The position numbers and the translations under genes were made by a program. The notes under the pieces were generated by a model. The model had not been told where the DNA came from. It searched no databases and saw only the letters and a program-made list of their open reading frames with translations. DNA of 62,086 nt from Sphingomonas sp. CCH21-G11. Its GTDB lineage: Bacteria; Pseudomonadota; Alphaproteobacteria; Sphingomonadales; Sphingomonadaceae. Of this stretch, positions 33,775 to 42,962 are shown in pieces. The DNA lies in the NCBI RefSeq assembly GCF_001555965.1, contig NZ_LSHX01000053.1, forward strand, positions 1 through 62,086, read 5' to 3'. How positions within the stretch are numbered: the first letter of the stretch is position 1; each line of letters begins with the position of its first letter.

Positions 33775-34400
33775 AAGCTGCTGCGTCCATTAGACGATGA
33801 AGCGGGCCGGTTGCGCGCTGGAGTTGGAGCCGGCAAGCAGCCAGGCCTTGTGACCAAGAGCAATCGGCGCAGCGCCCGCCCCGCCGCGCTGTTCGTGAGG
33901 TAAATCCGGTGGTCGTTAAGAAAGGCGGCAAAGAGCAGCCAGGACGAGGCCACCGCAAAAAATGCTGATGTCCGCGGCCAGGCGGGAAGCCGTGGCCTAT
34001 CTCGGAATGCTGCCCGAGGTGAGCCAGCAGCGAGTCATCGTTCAATGTGCTGGGAGTGGATCGGATGACGGTTCGGTATCGCGGGCAGCGGAACGACGAT
34101 GCCGGCGTCCGGGAAGGGATGCTGGAGCCAGCGGCGCTCCGCCGGTTCGGCGATTGCCGCCTGCACTGACTCTTGAGCCGCGAAGGCGTGTCGATCTACA
34201 ACAAGAAGCTACAGCGGCTGCATTCGCGACGACCTACTCAATGAGGCTCAGCTCATAAGCCGTACTCGTGCCAAGGCCGAGACCGCTGGGCGGACTGCGG
34301 ACTACATCCGAGACAAGCCGCAAGCGGCTCCATCATCCGCTACACGGGGGGTCCTCACCGCAGAACATGAAACGCAAACACCTGCGTCGCTGTGCCCTGG
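33775..34400 (+). pseudogene. Decayed IS3-family transposase (orfB remnant)
   Basis: Translating by eye across frames, the stretch reads as pieces of an IS3-family OrfB. AARREAVAYL ... EVSQQRVI is followed, after a frameshift, by LGVDRMTVRYRGQRNDDAG and LEPAALRRFGDCRLH, then a stop codon and SREGVSIYNKKLQRL. After an internal deletion comes IRDDLLNEAQLISRTRAK with a DYIRDKPQ remnant of the usual DYNxxRPH C-terminus. The DDE core is gone. Upstream, LRPLDDEAGRLR may be the OrfA coiled coil. No flanking inverted repeats were found, so the limits are approximate. Confidence 0.65.
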
Positions 34401-34549
34401 GGTCTTTCCTGCGTCACGCGCCACTTCGACGCGTTGATGCTCGAAACGAACGACCGACTTTAATCTCAGTTGAGGAAAGCTGGGTTACACGCCTTCAGGC
34501 ACCGTCGAATCCGCATTCTTGCCTTTGCGCGCAGTTTCGACGGCAGACG

Positions 34550-35362
34550 TTATCTGCGCTTGGCTAGCAACAACCGTTTGGGCCGCCTGTTTCGCGCGAT
34601 CCTGAAAAGCGAGAATGTCCGGTTGACGTAGTTTGCGACTGCCTCAGCACCGTTGATGTGCTCTCGCAATTCCTGGGTCATTTCGGCCTCGGTCATACGG
34701 ATATGCCGGGACGGATCATTCGATTCGAACCAAAGGTAGAACCAGGGTTCTCCACGTACCAGCCTTAGCTCCTGGTCAGTCTGCCACCATTCGAACGCCC
34801 ACATCATGCGCCTTGGCCAAATGTGGATTGGAAGACGACCGCCGATGACGACTCCGGGCCATTTATGAGCTGTAACGCTAAGGAATGGGGGTGTCTGCGA
34901 CATCCACACCGAGGCGTCGGAAAAGAAAATATAGGGTGTAGTGATCTGGATAATCGGTCGCTCGGGATGTCTCCACTCCTTTTCCGCCACCATCGCGACA
35001 AATTGTTGAAGAAGCCGTGCCCGAACTGCTGATTGATCGCCGTCGAGATCAATAAGCGTGGGCCGACCACCCGCATCGCGGGCGAAACCGAGGCGAAGAT
35101 CGAACGGGGTAGCCACCTCCCACAAGCGAGAATTGAAGTCATTCACGGCTGGGCAGTTGCCTACCGATTTGGCGTGCTGACGGCTTCCACCGGTCTCGGC
35201 CGCTCGACGAGGGTCATCCCACAAAAACTGGGCCTTCGATGTGTCCAGAACCCAGCCCACGACTTCGGCGCGCTTCGGCGCCATATCTTTTCGCTTGTTG
35301 GCGATATCGGTGCTGCCAACGGCTCGGGCGCGCAGCCAATTTCCGAGGTCAAGGACACCCAT
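34550..35362 (-). CDS. Hypothetical protein beside bacteriocin-like locus
   Basis: About 270 residues. Conserved-looking blocks are CPAVNDFNSRLWEVATPFDL, IIQITTPYIFFSDASVWM and WPRRMMWAFEWWQTDQ with GEPWFYLWFES. The last part, a Trp-rich region ending in a GEP motif, vaguely resembles proteins of the DUF6065 kind, but I would not assign it. The C-terminus is basic. The ATG at 35362 follows GGAAAG. It is divergent from the precursor gene across about 440 bases. Confidence 0.55.
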   Translation of the reverse strand: MGVLDLGNWLRARAVGSTDIANKRKDMAPKRAEVVGWVLDTSKAQFLWDDPRRAAETGGSRQHAKSVGNCPAVNDFNSRLWEVATPFDLRLGFARDAGGRPTLIDLDGDQSAVRARLLQQFVAMVAEKEWRHPERPIIQITTPYIFFSDASVWMSQTPPFLSVTAHKWPGVVIGGRLPIHIWPRRMMWAFEWWQTDQELRLVRGEPWFYLWFESNDPSRHIRMTEAEMTQELREHINGAEAVANYVNRTFSLFRIARNRRPKRLLLAKRR

Positions 35363-35803
35363 CAAACTTTCCTTCGATCCGTGCCCGGCTCATACGCCGG
35401 GTTATTCGGAACAGGGATCCCTCACGCCGAGCGATCGGTAGATCCAGCACAAGACATAACAACGTCGCACATTATGAGCGTCCAACTATTTGATCCAGAT
35501 TGGATGCTTATAGTGAAACAGCGACTGCCGAATCGGTCAGCCTTAGGTTATCTTCTGGGTGTGTGATTCATCCAATGCCTTAAGCGCGTTGTGCTTTTAT
35601 GCCCAGCAGAAGCATTTGGATAAATATTTGATGCCATTCTAATGTACGGCTTCGCTAGCCAGGTATTCGCACGCACACGGAGTACTTCGTCGATGGTGCA
35701 CAAGGCTTCAGCAGACTTCGCGCACCAGCAATCGCCAAGGTTTCCCGAATGAGGGCTGCGCCGCCTCATTGCGTATCATCACGGCGCTCTGTGGAGTATC
35801 GAT
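35363..35803. promoter_or_regulatory. Divergent intergenic region before the precursor gene
   Basis: 440 bases between the 34550-35362 gene and the double-glycine precursor, containing AT-rich patches (around 35590-35640). It probably holds the promoters of both. No operator or riboswitch-like structure was recognised. Confidence 0.4.
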
Positions 35804-36313
35804 ATGAAGAATGATGCTGGAATCTCAGTTTTTCGGGCCCTCGAGCCGTGGGAGGTGGAACTCGTTTCTGGCGGTAACGGAGGCGGCGAAGACATCGTCG
35901 TTTACGGCGGCGGCGGCGGTAACGGCGACGGTGGCGGCGGTTATGGGGGTGTTGTCGGTGGAGACGGCCCGACGACCTTGCCCCCAATCCAAACCACTGA
36001 TGCGAACGGCAATTCTCTGACGATTGAGCCTCGCATCGATTTGACCAATAAAACTGCAGATCTTGGCATTATTGCAGCAAATTCTGCCGGCTCATTAGAT
36101 GTAACATTCAACCTTCCAACGCTGTCTGTCGAGACATTCAAACTTAATTTGTTTGACGGAAACGCAACGTATTCCGCCACGATAAATGTCGGAACGAACT
36201 TTGCGACTGGGAATTATTCAGTAGATTTTGGTGGCGGTGCGACAGGTTCATTCTCTTTAGGGACTAACGGGCAGAACTTCTCTATTGGGATTTCATTCAG
36301 GTCTCCTCTCTGA
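35804..36313 (+). CDS. Double-glycine-leader bacteriocin/microcin-like precursor
   Basis: A 169-residue protein with a leader of about 23 residues ending LEPWEVELVSGG, the double-glycine site cut by C39 peptidase exporters. The mature part begins NGGGEDIVVYGGGGGNGDG, runs through a Gly-rich stretch, and then becomes beta-rich with many Asn/Thr/Ser (TADLGIIAANSAGSLDVTF, NYSVDFGGGATGSFSLG). That makes it longer than typical class II microcins, which have 60-120 residues. The exporter, fusion protein and possible modification genes follow. GGAG precedes the ATG. The C-terminus (FRSPL) lacks the Ser-rich tail of siderophore microcins. Confidence 0.72.
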   Translation: MKNDAGISVFRALEPWEVELVSGGNGGGEDIVVYGGGGGNGDGGGGYGGVVGGDGPTTLPPIQTTDANGNSLTIEPRIDLTNKTADLGIIAANSAGSLDVTFNLPTLSVETFKLNLFDGNATYSATINVGTNFATGNYSVDFGGGATGSFSLGTNGQNFSIGISFRSPL

Positions 36314-36325
36314 ATAAAGGGAGGT

Positions 36326-36351
36326 GCGGCCGGCCATATCTGGTCGGCCGC
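36326..36351 (+). terminator. Strong hairpin after the precursor gene
   Basis: A perfect 11-bp stem (one G-U pair) with a four-base loop, starting GCGGCCGGCCA and ending TGGTCGGCCGC, 12 bases after the precursor stop. No T-run follows, so it is not a classical intrinsic terminator. It may protect the precursor mRNA or reduce read-through into the export genes, giving more precursor than exporter. Confidence 0.6.
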
Positions 36352-36372
36352 TACAAGCTTGTGAGATCAGTA

Positions 36373-36777
36373 ATGCGTACATTCCTAATTTTGATTACAT
36401 GCTTTTTGACGCTGAGCCCGGCGGCGCGTGCGACGCCTGCTGGCATCTTTATTGAAAGGTGGCGTGCCGTCTCTCGGCCACCCGTGGAAAAAGGGGTTTC
36501 GCCCGATACGGTGGCACAACGCCTGGCTGATAACCCTGAGTTCAAAGCGCTGATCCGCGAGTTTCATGATGCACTTCAGCGATACAGCGCCGAGATTCGG
36601 TCATCGCGGTCGTCCGGTCGCGCCGCCCGCTCTTGCCCCCCGCCCGGCGTAGAGGTGGTGATGGACGACATGCTCGAACGTATCGAGCGTCTGCCAACCG
36701 AGTGGAGAGATCGGGAACTGTCTGACGCGTTCGGGGCCGCGATGGACGCCCAGTATCCATGCGGCACAGCCTCATGA
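36373..36777 (+). CDS. Small secreted protein, Rap1a/Tai-like pattern
   Basis: About 134 residues with a signal peptide (MRTFLILITCFLTLSPAARA). The C-terminal half has SCPPPGVEVVMDDMLERIER and ends SDAFGAAMDAQYPCG; the Cys-Pro-rich turn, helical spacer and final PC resemble the Rap1a/Tai immunity proteins of type VI effectors. The similarity is by pattern only. Lying directly after a toxin-like precursor, it would make a sensible immunity protein, which is inference. A GTG at 36361 is an alternative start. Confidence 0.5.
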   Translation: MRTFLILITCFLTLSPAARATPAGIFIERWRAVSRPPVEKGVSPDTVAQRLADNPEFKALIREFHDALQRYSAEIRSSRSSGRAARSCPPPGVEVVMDDMLERIERLPTEWRDRELSDAFGAAMDAQYPCGTAS

Positions 36778-36824
36778 TAGGCTAGGAACTGCCTTAAGTT
36801 ACTTACGAGATACGGAGAAATTTG

Positions 36825-37805
36825 ATGTTCTTCCGCCTTGTTGTCGCTGCGCTGCTGTCAACCGCTATCTCGCCGGCGGTTCAAACTCAGTCAGGAGAGG
36901 TTTCGCCGCGCGTCGCAGATGCCATGCCTGACGATAGCAGCAAGTTGTTCGTGCGGTTCGCTCGGCGTGAAGCTTTTGCTGCAGTTCCCGTTGAATTTGT
37001 TAAGGGCCTGATCTTGTTCCAGGCTCGAATCAACGGAAAGCAGGTCACCGTGCTTCTCGACAACGGCACACAACGGACTGTGATTGATACAGCATTCGCT
37101 CAGGGTGCGGGTATCGAGCTAGGTCGTAAGGCTGGTGACGCGTTCACGGGTGTATCGCGCATTTCCACGCGATTGGCCGGTCCAGTAACTTTCGAGGTGC
37201 CGGGTGCGCTGACGATCGATGGCGAAGTGCTCGCATTTGATCTCGGCCCAATCTCGAAGGCGGTGGGCCGTCCGGTCCATGCAGTGCTCGGAGGCGATGC
37301 GCTCCATCGCATGGCCTTTGTGGTGCAGCCCGAGAAGCGCGAGTTGTCGATCGTGCCGAGCGGTTCGATTAGGCTCGAGGGCCCGGACGTTGTTCGAATA
37401 CCGATTGGCGCGGACGCGCACGTCGAAGCGCTGATCAATGGCAAGCCGGTGCGCATGGCTATTGACTTTGGGCATACAGGCGTCGCAGCAGTGACGGATG
37501 AGGCTTGGGGCCGAGTGTTCGGTCCTAATGTGGTTGAGATCGGCAGGACCACATACACGCTCGCTGATGGCGAAGTCCGCGCGTCCCGGATCGCGAGAGC
37601 AGATCTCAAGCTCGGTGCTTTGACGGCGCAGAATGTACGAATCCTAAGCGGGTTCATTTCAACTAAGCCCCGCGATGGGATTCTTGGCACCGACCTGTTT
37701 CTACACGGAACGGCCGTGATGGACGTTCCGCGAGGAGAGATGATCCTATTGGTTCCCCGGCAACAGGCAGGAGCTAAAGCCCCGACGCCGGTTCAGGCAC
37801 GATAA
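36825..37805 (+). CDS. Retropepsin-like aspartic protease, secreted
   Basis: About 326 residues with an N-terminal signal peptide. It has two clan-AA-like halves: VTVLLDNGTQRTVIDTAFA (Asp-Asn-Gly in the place of the usual D-T/S-G) and VRMAIDFGHTGVAAVTDEA (Asp-Phe-Gly), with the hydrophobic-hydrophobic-Gly strand (FLHGTAVMD / ILGTDLF) after each. The altered second residues may mean reduced activity. ATG 36825 follows GGAG. It lies between the candidate immunity gene and the exporter genes, so it may process or degrade the exported peptide; inferred from context. Confidence 0.7.
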   Translation: MFFRLVVAALLSTAISPAVQTQSGEVSPRVADAMPDDSSKLFVRFARREAFAAVPVEFVKGLILFQARINGKQVTVLLDNGTQRTVIDTAFAQGAGIELGRKAGDAFTGVSRISTRLAGPVTFEVPGALTIDGEVLAFDLGPISKAVGRPVHAVLGGDALHRMAFVVQPEKRELSIVPSGSIRLEGPDVVRIPIGADAHVEALINGKPVRMAIDFGHTGVAAVTDEAWGRVFGPNVVEIGRTTYTLADGEVRASRIARADLKLGALTAQNVRILSGFISTKPRDGILGTDLFLHGTAVMDVPRGEMILLVPRQQAGAKAPTPVQAR

Positions 37806-37806
37806 C

Positions 37807-39087
37807 ATGCCCGATCATGGCTCGATGGGGCATCATCCGCCTGCGGCGGACTTGTTTCGAGCTGAGGCCATCGAATCTCAAGCTCGACGTCTCCATGGCG
37901 CAGTCATCCTCACGCAATCGTTCACGACGAAGGTTGCTACCGCCGCTCTGGCGTTTATCGCTTTTGGGGCCTTTGTCTGGGTTTCAACCGCTCAGTACGC
38001 AAGGATCGAAACGGTTCGCGGAATTCTGGTTCCCGCCGGCGCATATGCAAAGATACATGCGCAACGTCCTGGGACGGTCACGTCGTTGTATGTGCGGGAG
38101 AACGACATCGTTGACGTAGGCGCGACGTTGGCAGTCGTGACTGTTGAAACACCCAACGCTGCCGGGGGTGTGATCACCCTAAAGGAAAGCGAAATAATCG
38201 ATCGACAGCTGGTGGCCTCAGATGCGCAGTCTCGGCTTGCTCAGGACCGTGCCAAGGCGGAAGTTGTTCGTCACCGCAACATTCTTGCAGGGGTCAAAAG
38301 ACAGATTGCCACGCTCGCCGCTCAATTACGCATCCGCACCCAGCTCATCGCCTCACTGAGAGCTTCAACTGAAAAGGCCGAGACTCTGGCTAATCGGGGG
38401 TATGTTACCCGAACTGAACTCGAACGTCGGCAGCAGGTTTTGCTCAGCGCTGAAGAGGTTCGATTACAACTGGAGCAGCAGAAAATTGCGCTTGAAGCCG
38501 ATGTCAGTCGGATACTGGCAGAGATCCAGCAAGCTGAGCTGAACGGGCGTTCTGAGGAGGCGGCCGCGCGGATAGCCCTTAGTACGTTGCAAAGGCAACA
38601 GACCAGGCTCGGAACCGAATTTGGCTATTCAGTAAAGGCGCCTGTCTCCGGTCAGGTGACCGCGCTCCAAATTGCAGTGGGTCGGTCCGTAACCCCTATC
38701 GTCCCATTGATGACGATAATTCCTCCAGATACAAAGCTAAAAGCCGACCTCTACCTGCCGACGAAGGCAGTCGGCTTCGTTAAGCGTGGTCAAGAGGTTA
38801 AGCTCCTCTATGACGCTTTCCCATACCAAAAGTTTGGAAGCTATTCGGCAAAAATCGAAAACATCTCCCGTGTGGCATTGTCGGCCGATGAAACTGGCGC
38901 GCCTCTACAACTGGAAGGGCCAGTCTATCGAATAACCGTTCAGCTTAGTCGGCAACAGATAGAGGCCTATGGGCAGAAGGTTGCCTTGCAACCGGGGATG
39001 ACGCTGGTTGCTAACATCGTTCTGGAACGACAATCACTTGTCGATTGGTTGCTTGATCCGCTGCGCGCGGTCGCAGAGCGAATCTAG
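37807..39087 (+). CDS. HlyD-type membrane fusion protein
   Basis: A 426-residue periplasmic adaptor of the HlyD family. One N-terminal transmembrane helix (AALAFIAFGAFVWVSTAQYA), a lipoyl/barrel half (VRGILVPAGAYAKIHAQRPG), a long coiled-coil hairpin (about 110-245), and the second barrel half (YSVKAPVSGQVTALQIAVGR), then the C-terminal beta-domain. It bridges the ABC exporter to TolC. The gene starts 1 base after the aspartic protease and ends just before the ABC gene, so the three form one operon. Confidence 0.9.
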   Translation: MPDHGSMGHHPPAADLFRAEAIESQARRLHGAVILTQSFTTKVATAALAFIAFGAFVWVSTAQYARIETVRGILVPAGAYAKIHAQRPGTVTSLYVRENDIVDVGATLAVVTVETPNAAGGVITLKESEIIDRQLVASDAQSRLAQDRAKAEVVRHRNILAGVKRQIATLAAQLRIRTQLIASLRASTEKAETLANRGYVTRTELERRQQVLLSAEEVRLQLEQQKIALEADVSRILAEIQQAELNGRSEEAAARIALSTLQRQQTRLGTEFGYSVKAPVSGQVTALQIAVGRSVTPIVPLMTIIPPDTKLKADLYLPTKAVGFVKRGQEVKLLYDAFPYQKFGSYSAKIENISRVALSADETGAPLQLEGPVYRITVQLSRQQIEAYGQKVALQPGMTLVANIVLERQSLVDWLLDPLRAVAERI

Positions 39088-39089
39088 CC

Positions 39090-41255
39090 ATGCTAGAATA
39101 TCTTGACTTTGGCCTGAGGCGCCAGGTCCCTATGATAAGGCAGACTGAAGCCAGCGAGTGTGGCTTGGCTTGCTTGGCGATGGCAGCAGGGTATCACGGC
39201 TTACACACCGATCTGCTTGCGCTCCGTCGACGGCATCAAACATCGCTGAAGGGCATCACGCTTAAACAACTGCTTCAAGTGGCGGAGCACATGCACCTTA
39301 GCGCTCGGCCAGTTCGATGCGATATCGAAACAATGAATCATTTAGCTCTACCCGCAGTTTTGCACTGGAATTTTAATCATTTTGTTGTGCTGACAAAATT
39401 TTCACGCCGACTGGGAAAACTGCGATACCACATCAATGACCCTGCCAGTGGCAGGTTGGAAGTCGGCAATGAGGAGATGCGGGAGCGATTCACAGGCGTT
39501 GCTCTCGAGATCAGGCCATTAATCAGCTTTCAGCCATCGTCTGATCGTATCCGGCTCAAGCTGAATCAGCTATGGGCACGCCTGGAAGGGTTCTGGCCTA
39601 CGGTTCGGCAGGTTCTGGTTTTATCAATACTTTTACAGCTTTTTGCTCTTGTCGGACCCCTCTTCCTTCAGATCTCGATCGACAATGTCCTGCCTGCGGC
39701 TGATGAGCGCCTTCTATATGTCTTGCTCATCGGGTTTCTCGGGCTCGTGTTGATTTCCACCCTGACGAGCTGGGTCAGGGCGCTGGTTCTGGTGCGAATG
39801 TCCAGTTCGTTGTCGTATCAGGTGACCTTGAACCTTTTCCGGCACTTGCTCAGATTGCCTCTACCGTGGTTTGAGCGAAGGCACGTGGGCGACGTCGTAT
39901 CCAGATTTGGATCGACAAAGCCCGTCTCAGACCTGCTGAGCCAAGGCCTCATCGCGTCCGTCATTGATGGGGTAATGGCAATTCTCACCCTCGCCTTGAT
40001 GTTCATGTATTCGCCAGCGCTTGCGTCTCTAGCGCTTGTGGCGGTGATCGTCACCGGTGCGTTGAAATTTGGATTCTTCTCGGCTCTCCGCCAGGCAAAT
40101 GTAAATGCGATCGTCGCGATCGCAAACGAGTCGAGTGCATTTATCGAGTCGATACGTGGCGCGGCAACGATCAAAGCGTTTGGCGAGGAAGGAAATCGCG
40201 AACAGCTTTGGCAGAAGAAGAAGGCCGACGCAGTCAACGCGGAGATGAAGGCAGGACGCTTGAATGCCGCGTTCTCCGCCGGCCAGGAGCTCGCGCTCGG
40301 GATCGAGCGGATTCTCTTCGTGTACATCGCCATAGGGTTTGCAATCAAAGGCGGGCTGTCGCTTGGGATGGTATTTGCTCTCCAGTCATACCGGCAGCAT
40401 TTTTTGAGCGCCGCGACGAACCTCCTGCAGCAAGCCGTGAGCTACCGCCTGCTAGATATGCACCTGTCCCGGATTGGCGACATAGCGTTGAGCACTCCTG
40501 AGAATCTCGTTGAGGTGCCCAGCCTCGTCCCAACCGAATCCGGGCAGGCTGCTACCCTCGAGCTTAGGAACGTGCGATTTCGGTATGGGCCTCACGACGC
40601 TGAGGTCATTAAGGGGATCAGCCTAAAAATATCGGCAGGAGAGATGATCGCCCTGGTTGGTCCCTCCGGCGGAGGGAAAACCACACTACTTAAAATCCTC
40701 ATGGGCCTTCTTGAACCGACATCTGGTGAGGTGCTTGTAAATGGCCAGTCACTTGCCTCTTACGGTTTAGGGCGATGGCGGCGAGAAGTGGCTTCCGTGG
40801 CCCAAGACGATGCTTTGTTTGCTGGCACGTTGGCGGACAACATCTCGTTCTTCGATCCAGAGCCCGATGGCGCACGAATAACTCAGGCTGCGCAATTGGC
40901 GTCGATCGATCAAGATATCGAACGCATGCCCATGCAATATTATACGGCTGTAGGTGACATGGGTTCGGTACTTTCGGGTGGACAAAAGCAACGTGTTGTT
41001 CTTGCGCGTGCGCTCTATCGTAATCCGACCGCTCTATTTCTCGACGAGGCTACGGCACACCTCGATCCTGAATCCGAGCAACGCGTTGGACAGGCAATCC
41101 TCGAGCTCACTTGTACACGCATCATCGTCGCGCATCGGCCAGAAACGATCAAGCGTGCCAACCGCCGCTTCTATATCGAGGACGGCCAGATTGTGCCGCC
41201 CGAACGTATTTCGGGAATGACGGTCCATGAGGGTGTCGTGCGAAAAGCGAGCTGA
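39090..41255 (+). CDS. C39-peptidase-containing bacteriocin ABC exporter
   Basis: A 721-residue exporter. The C39 peptidase has Cys in EASECGLACLAMAAGYHG, His in WNFNHFVVL and Asp in INDPASG, so it should cut after the double-glycine leader. The transmembrane domain spans about residues 160-430. The nucleotide-binding domain shows Walker A GPSGGGKTT, signature LSGGQKQR and Walker B ALFLDEAT. It is of the CvaB/MchF/LapB-like class. With the HlyD protein it would export the peptide encoded at 35804. A TolC-type outer-membrane protein is not in the window. Confidence 0.94.
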   Translation: MLEYLDFGLRRQVPMIRQTEASECGLACLAMAAGYHGLHTDLLALRRRHQTSLKGITLKQLLQVAEHMHLSARPVRCDIETMNHLALPAVLHWNFNHFVVLTKFSRRLGKLRYHINDPASGRLEVGNEEMRERFTGVALEIRPLISFQPSSDRIRLKLNQLWARLEGFWPTVRQVLVLSILLQLFALVGPLFLQISIDNVLPAADERLLYVLLIGFLGLVLISTLTSWVRALVLVRMSSSLSYQVTLNLFRHLLRLPLPWFERRHVGDVVSRFGSTKPVSDLLSQGLIASVIDGVMAILTLALMFMYSPALASLALVAVIVTGALKFGFFSALRQANVNAIVAIANESSAFIESIRGAATIKAFGEEGNREQLWQKKKADAVNAEMKAGRLNAAFSAGQELALGIERILFVYIAIGFAIKGGLSLGMVFALQSYRQHFLSAATNLLQQAVSYRLLDMHLSRIGDIALSTPENLVEVPSLVPTESGQAATLELRNVRFRYGPHDAEVIKGISLKISAGEMIALVGPSGGGKTTLLKILMGLLEPTSGEVLVNGQSLASYGLGRWRREVASVAQDDALFAGTLADNISFFDPEPDGARITQAAQLASIDQDIERMPMQYYTAVGDMGSVLSGGQKQRVVLARALYRNPTALFLDEATAHLDPESEQRVGQAILELTCTRIIVAHRPETIKRANRRFYIEDGQIVPPERISGMTVHEGVVRKAS

Positions 41256-41300
41256 CTGTCACCCGGCACCCCCAGCTTTTTACGGGAGGAGTGGTTGTTG

Positions 41301-42962
41301 ATGTCTCCACCTAGGCCAGATAATGAACCGCCATACAGGATTGATCGGCTCGGAATAAGCTATTCGACGTTTGGTGCGTCGTTTGGAGTAAAGACGCAAG
41401 TTCGCGTCGTGAGTTCGCCGCACATGTTTTGGCTCAACTCCGCTTGGCTTGAAAGTTTCGATCGACAAATCAGAGGACCGGCTGCCCGAGCGGATGTGGT
41501 TAGCTGGCTGATGAATAATTATGCCGTCCAGACGGTTGAGGACGAGTCTGCCGCCGACACCGGCGTTGATGCATATGCCGATCGATATGGCGCGACCGAC
41601 GGGGCTGCCCACGGTGGCAGCGGCCGCTGCGTCTACGTTAATACGTTCAACATCAAAGGCGTGGGTAGAACACCATTGGTAGCAAGCGGTGCGGTGAACC
41701 ACGCGCATGGCGGCTTCGGATTGATTGAGGCGCTTCGAGGCACTGTCTACGCCGAGCTGGTCCACAGAGAAAGCCTACACGGTGCCGTCAGAACCTTAGC
41801 GATATTGACCCTGCCGCCGTTTGGCACGCATCCGACCGCCCGTCGATGTCTTTTAATCAGGCCTAACTTCGTTCGCCCTGCACATGCGGAGAGGAGCCTT
41901 TTTTTCGGTCGATCAGGCTCCGTGGACAGCGATCAATATCAGGATCATCTTCGCGTGCAGGAAGCGCGGCGACAGTTCGTGATGCAAGGGCTGAATTCTA
42001 AAGACGTTGCTGTCCGCGCCGCTCAGCAGATAGGGTCACTTGACGCGCTCCAGATGGCTCAGGGGAGGTTTACTTCATCAAATATGTCAGTCGATGGCCA
42101 GGTCGCTGATTTTGAGACATTCCGATTATTCAACAACTGGAACTATCTCTCCGGATTTCGGGAGGGTCATCATTTATTTGGTAGAGAGATTGACGACCTG
42201 GTCTACGCAGCGAGCAGCTGGTCCCGACGTTGGGAAGGAAAGCGGAGGCCGGACGAAACGTTGAGCGAAACGGTCAGATCTGCCCATCGTGATGGATTTA
42301 TCAAGACGTTGCATAATATTTTCCCCACTTGGGATAGTGTAAGCAGGACGAGTCAGCATCGTGCTTCTATGCAAATCTATAAGGATGTTGTAGTTTCTCG
42401 AAGATCATCAGGGTTATTTTGTAACATTTTCGAGAACTATGATTTGAGTGCGTCCGATAGCGTGAGGCAAGCGATTGAGATCGCACGCATGGCCGGATAT
42501 GAACCTGCTCAAGCCCAGGTCATTGCTGGCAGGATTCTTTACGCTCGAAATCGAAGATCAGCGGCAGATTTTCGTAATATAAATTGGGACATAGCAGCCC
42601 TTGCAGCTGTGGTTGATTTAGAGCCCGATGGCGTTGAAGAATGGGTTATGCAGACGGTTTCGAGAATAAGGCGCCTCCATAAGTTTTCCAGTCCGTGGAT
42701 GATTCCTCTGTTCCGAGATACCGACCCCAATCGACTCGTCGTATATGACGTGTCGCGGCGTTCATTCGGCTACATGCGCCTTCAAGAGGAGCTGCTCTCA
42801 TCAAAAATTTCTGGATTTCATCCCGTCAGCAAGGCTGAAGTCGAGAAGGCCGCTCAGTTGGTTAATGATCTGACTGGCTCCGATCATAAGGCGATCGTTC
42901 TGGATGTTCTGTTTCACGAGCTAATTAGCAAAGCGAATCCGGCTTGCATCGAAAATGCATAA
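41301..42962 (+). CDS. Large protein with SelO/MchC-like features
   Basis: About 553 residues. The block CVYVNTFNIKGVGRTPLVAS followed by HAHGGFGLIEALRGTVYAEL resembles the nucleotide-binding part of SelO/YdiU pseudokinases (KGAGRTPYS ... SIREFL). SSNMSVDGQVADFETF resembles the N ... DFG metal-binding pair. The size and place (after a C39 exporter and before an HlyC-like gene) match MchC/MceJ of class IIb microcin loci, which work with an HlyC-like partner in modifying the precursor. This is a pattern match, not an alignment. The start ATG follows GGGAGGA. Confidence 0.5.
   Translation: MSPPRPDNEPPYRIDRLGISYSTFGASFGVKTQVRVVSSPHMFWLNSAWLESFDRQIRGPAARADVVSWLMNNYAVQTVEDESAADTGVDAYADRYGATDGAAHGGSGRCVYVNTFNIKGVGRTPLVASGAVNHAHGGFGLIEALRGTVYAELVHRESLHGAVRTLAILTLPPFGTHPTARRCLLIRPNFVRPAHAERSLFFGRSGSVDSDQYQDHLRVQEARRQFVMQGLNSKDVAVRAAQQIGSLDALQMAQGRFTSSNMSVDGQVADFETFRLFNNWNYLSGFREGHHLFGREIDDLVYAASSWSRRWEGKRRPDETLSETVRSAHRDGFIKTLHNIFPTWDSVSRTSQHRASMQIYKDVVVSRRSSGLFCNIFENYDLSASDSVRQAIEIARMAGYEPAQAQVIAGRILYARNRRSAADFRNINWDIAALAAVVDLEPDGVEEWVMQTVSRIRRLHKFSSPWMIPLFRDTDPNRLVVYDVSRRSFGYMRLQEELLSSKISGFHPVSKAEVEKAAQLVNDLTGSDHKAIVLDVLFHELISKANPACIENA

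Noticed and set aside
34550..35362. Assignment to DUF6065
   Set aside because: Only a faint Trp-rich/GEP resemblance; not enough to name the family.
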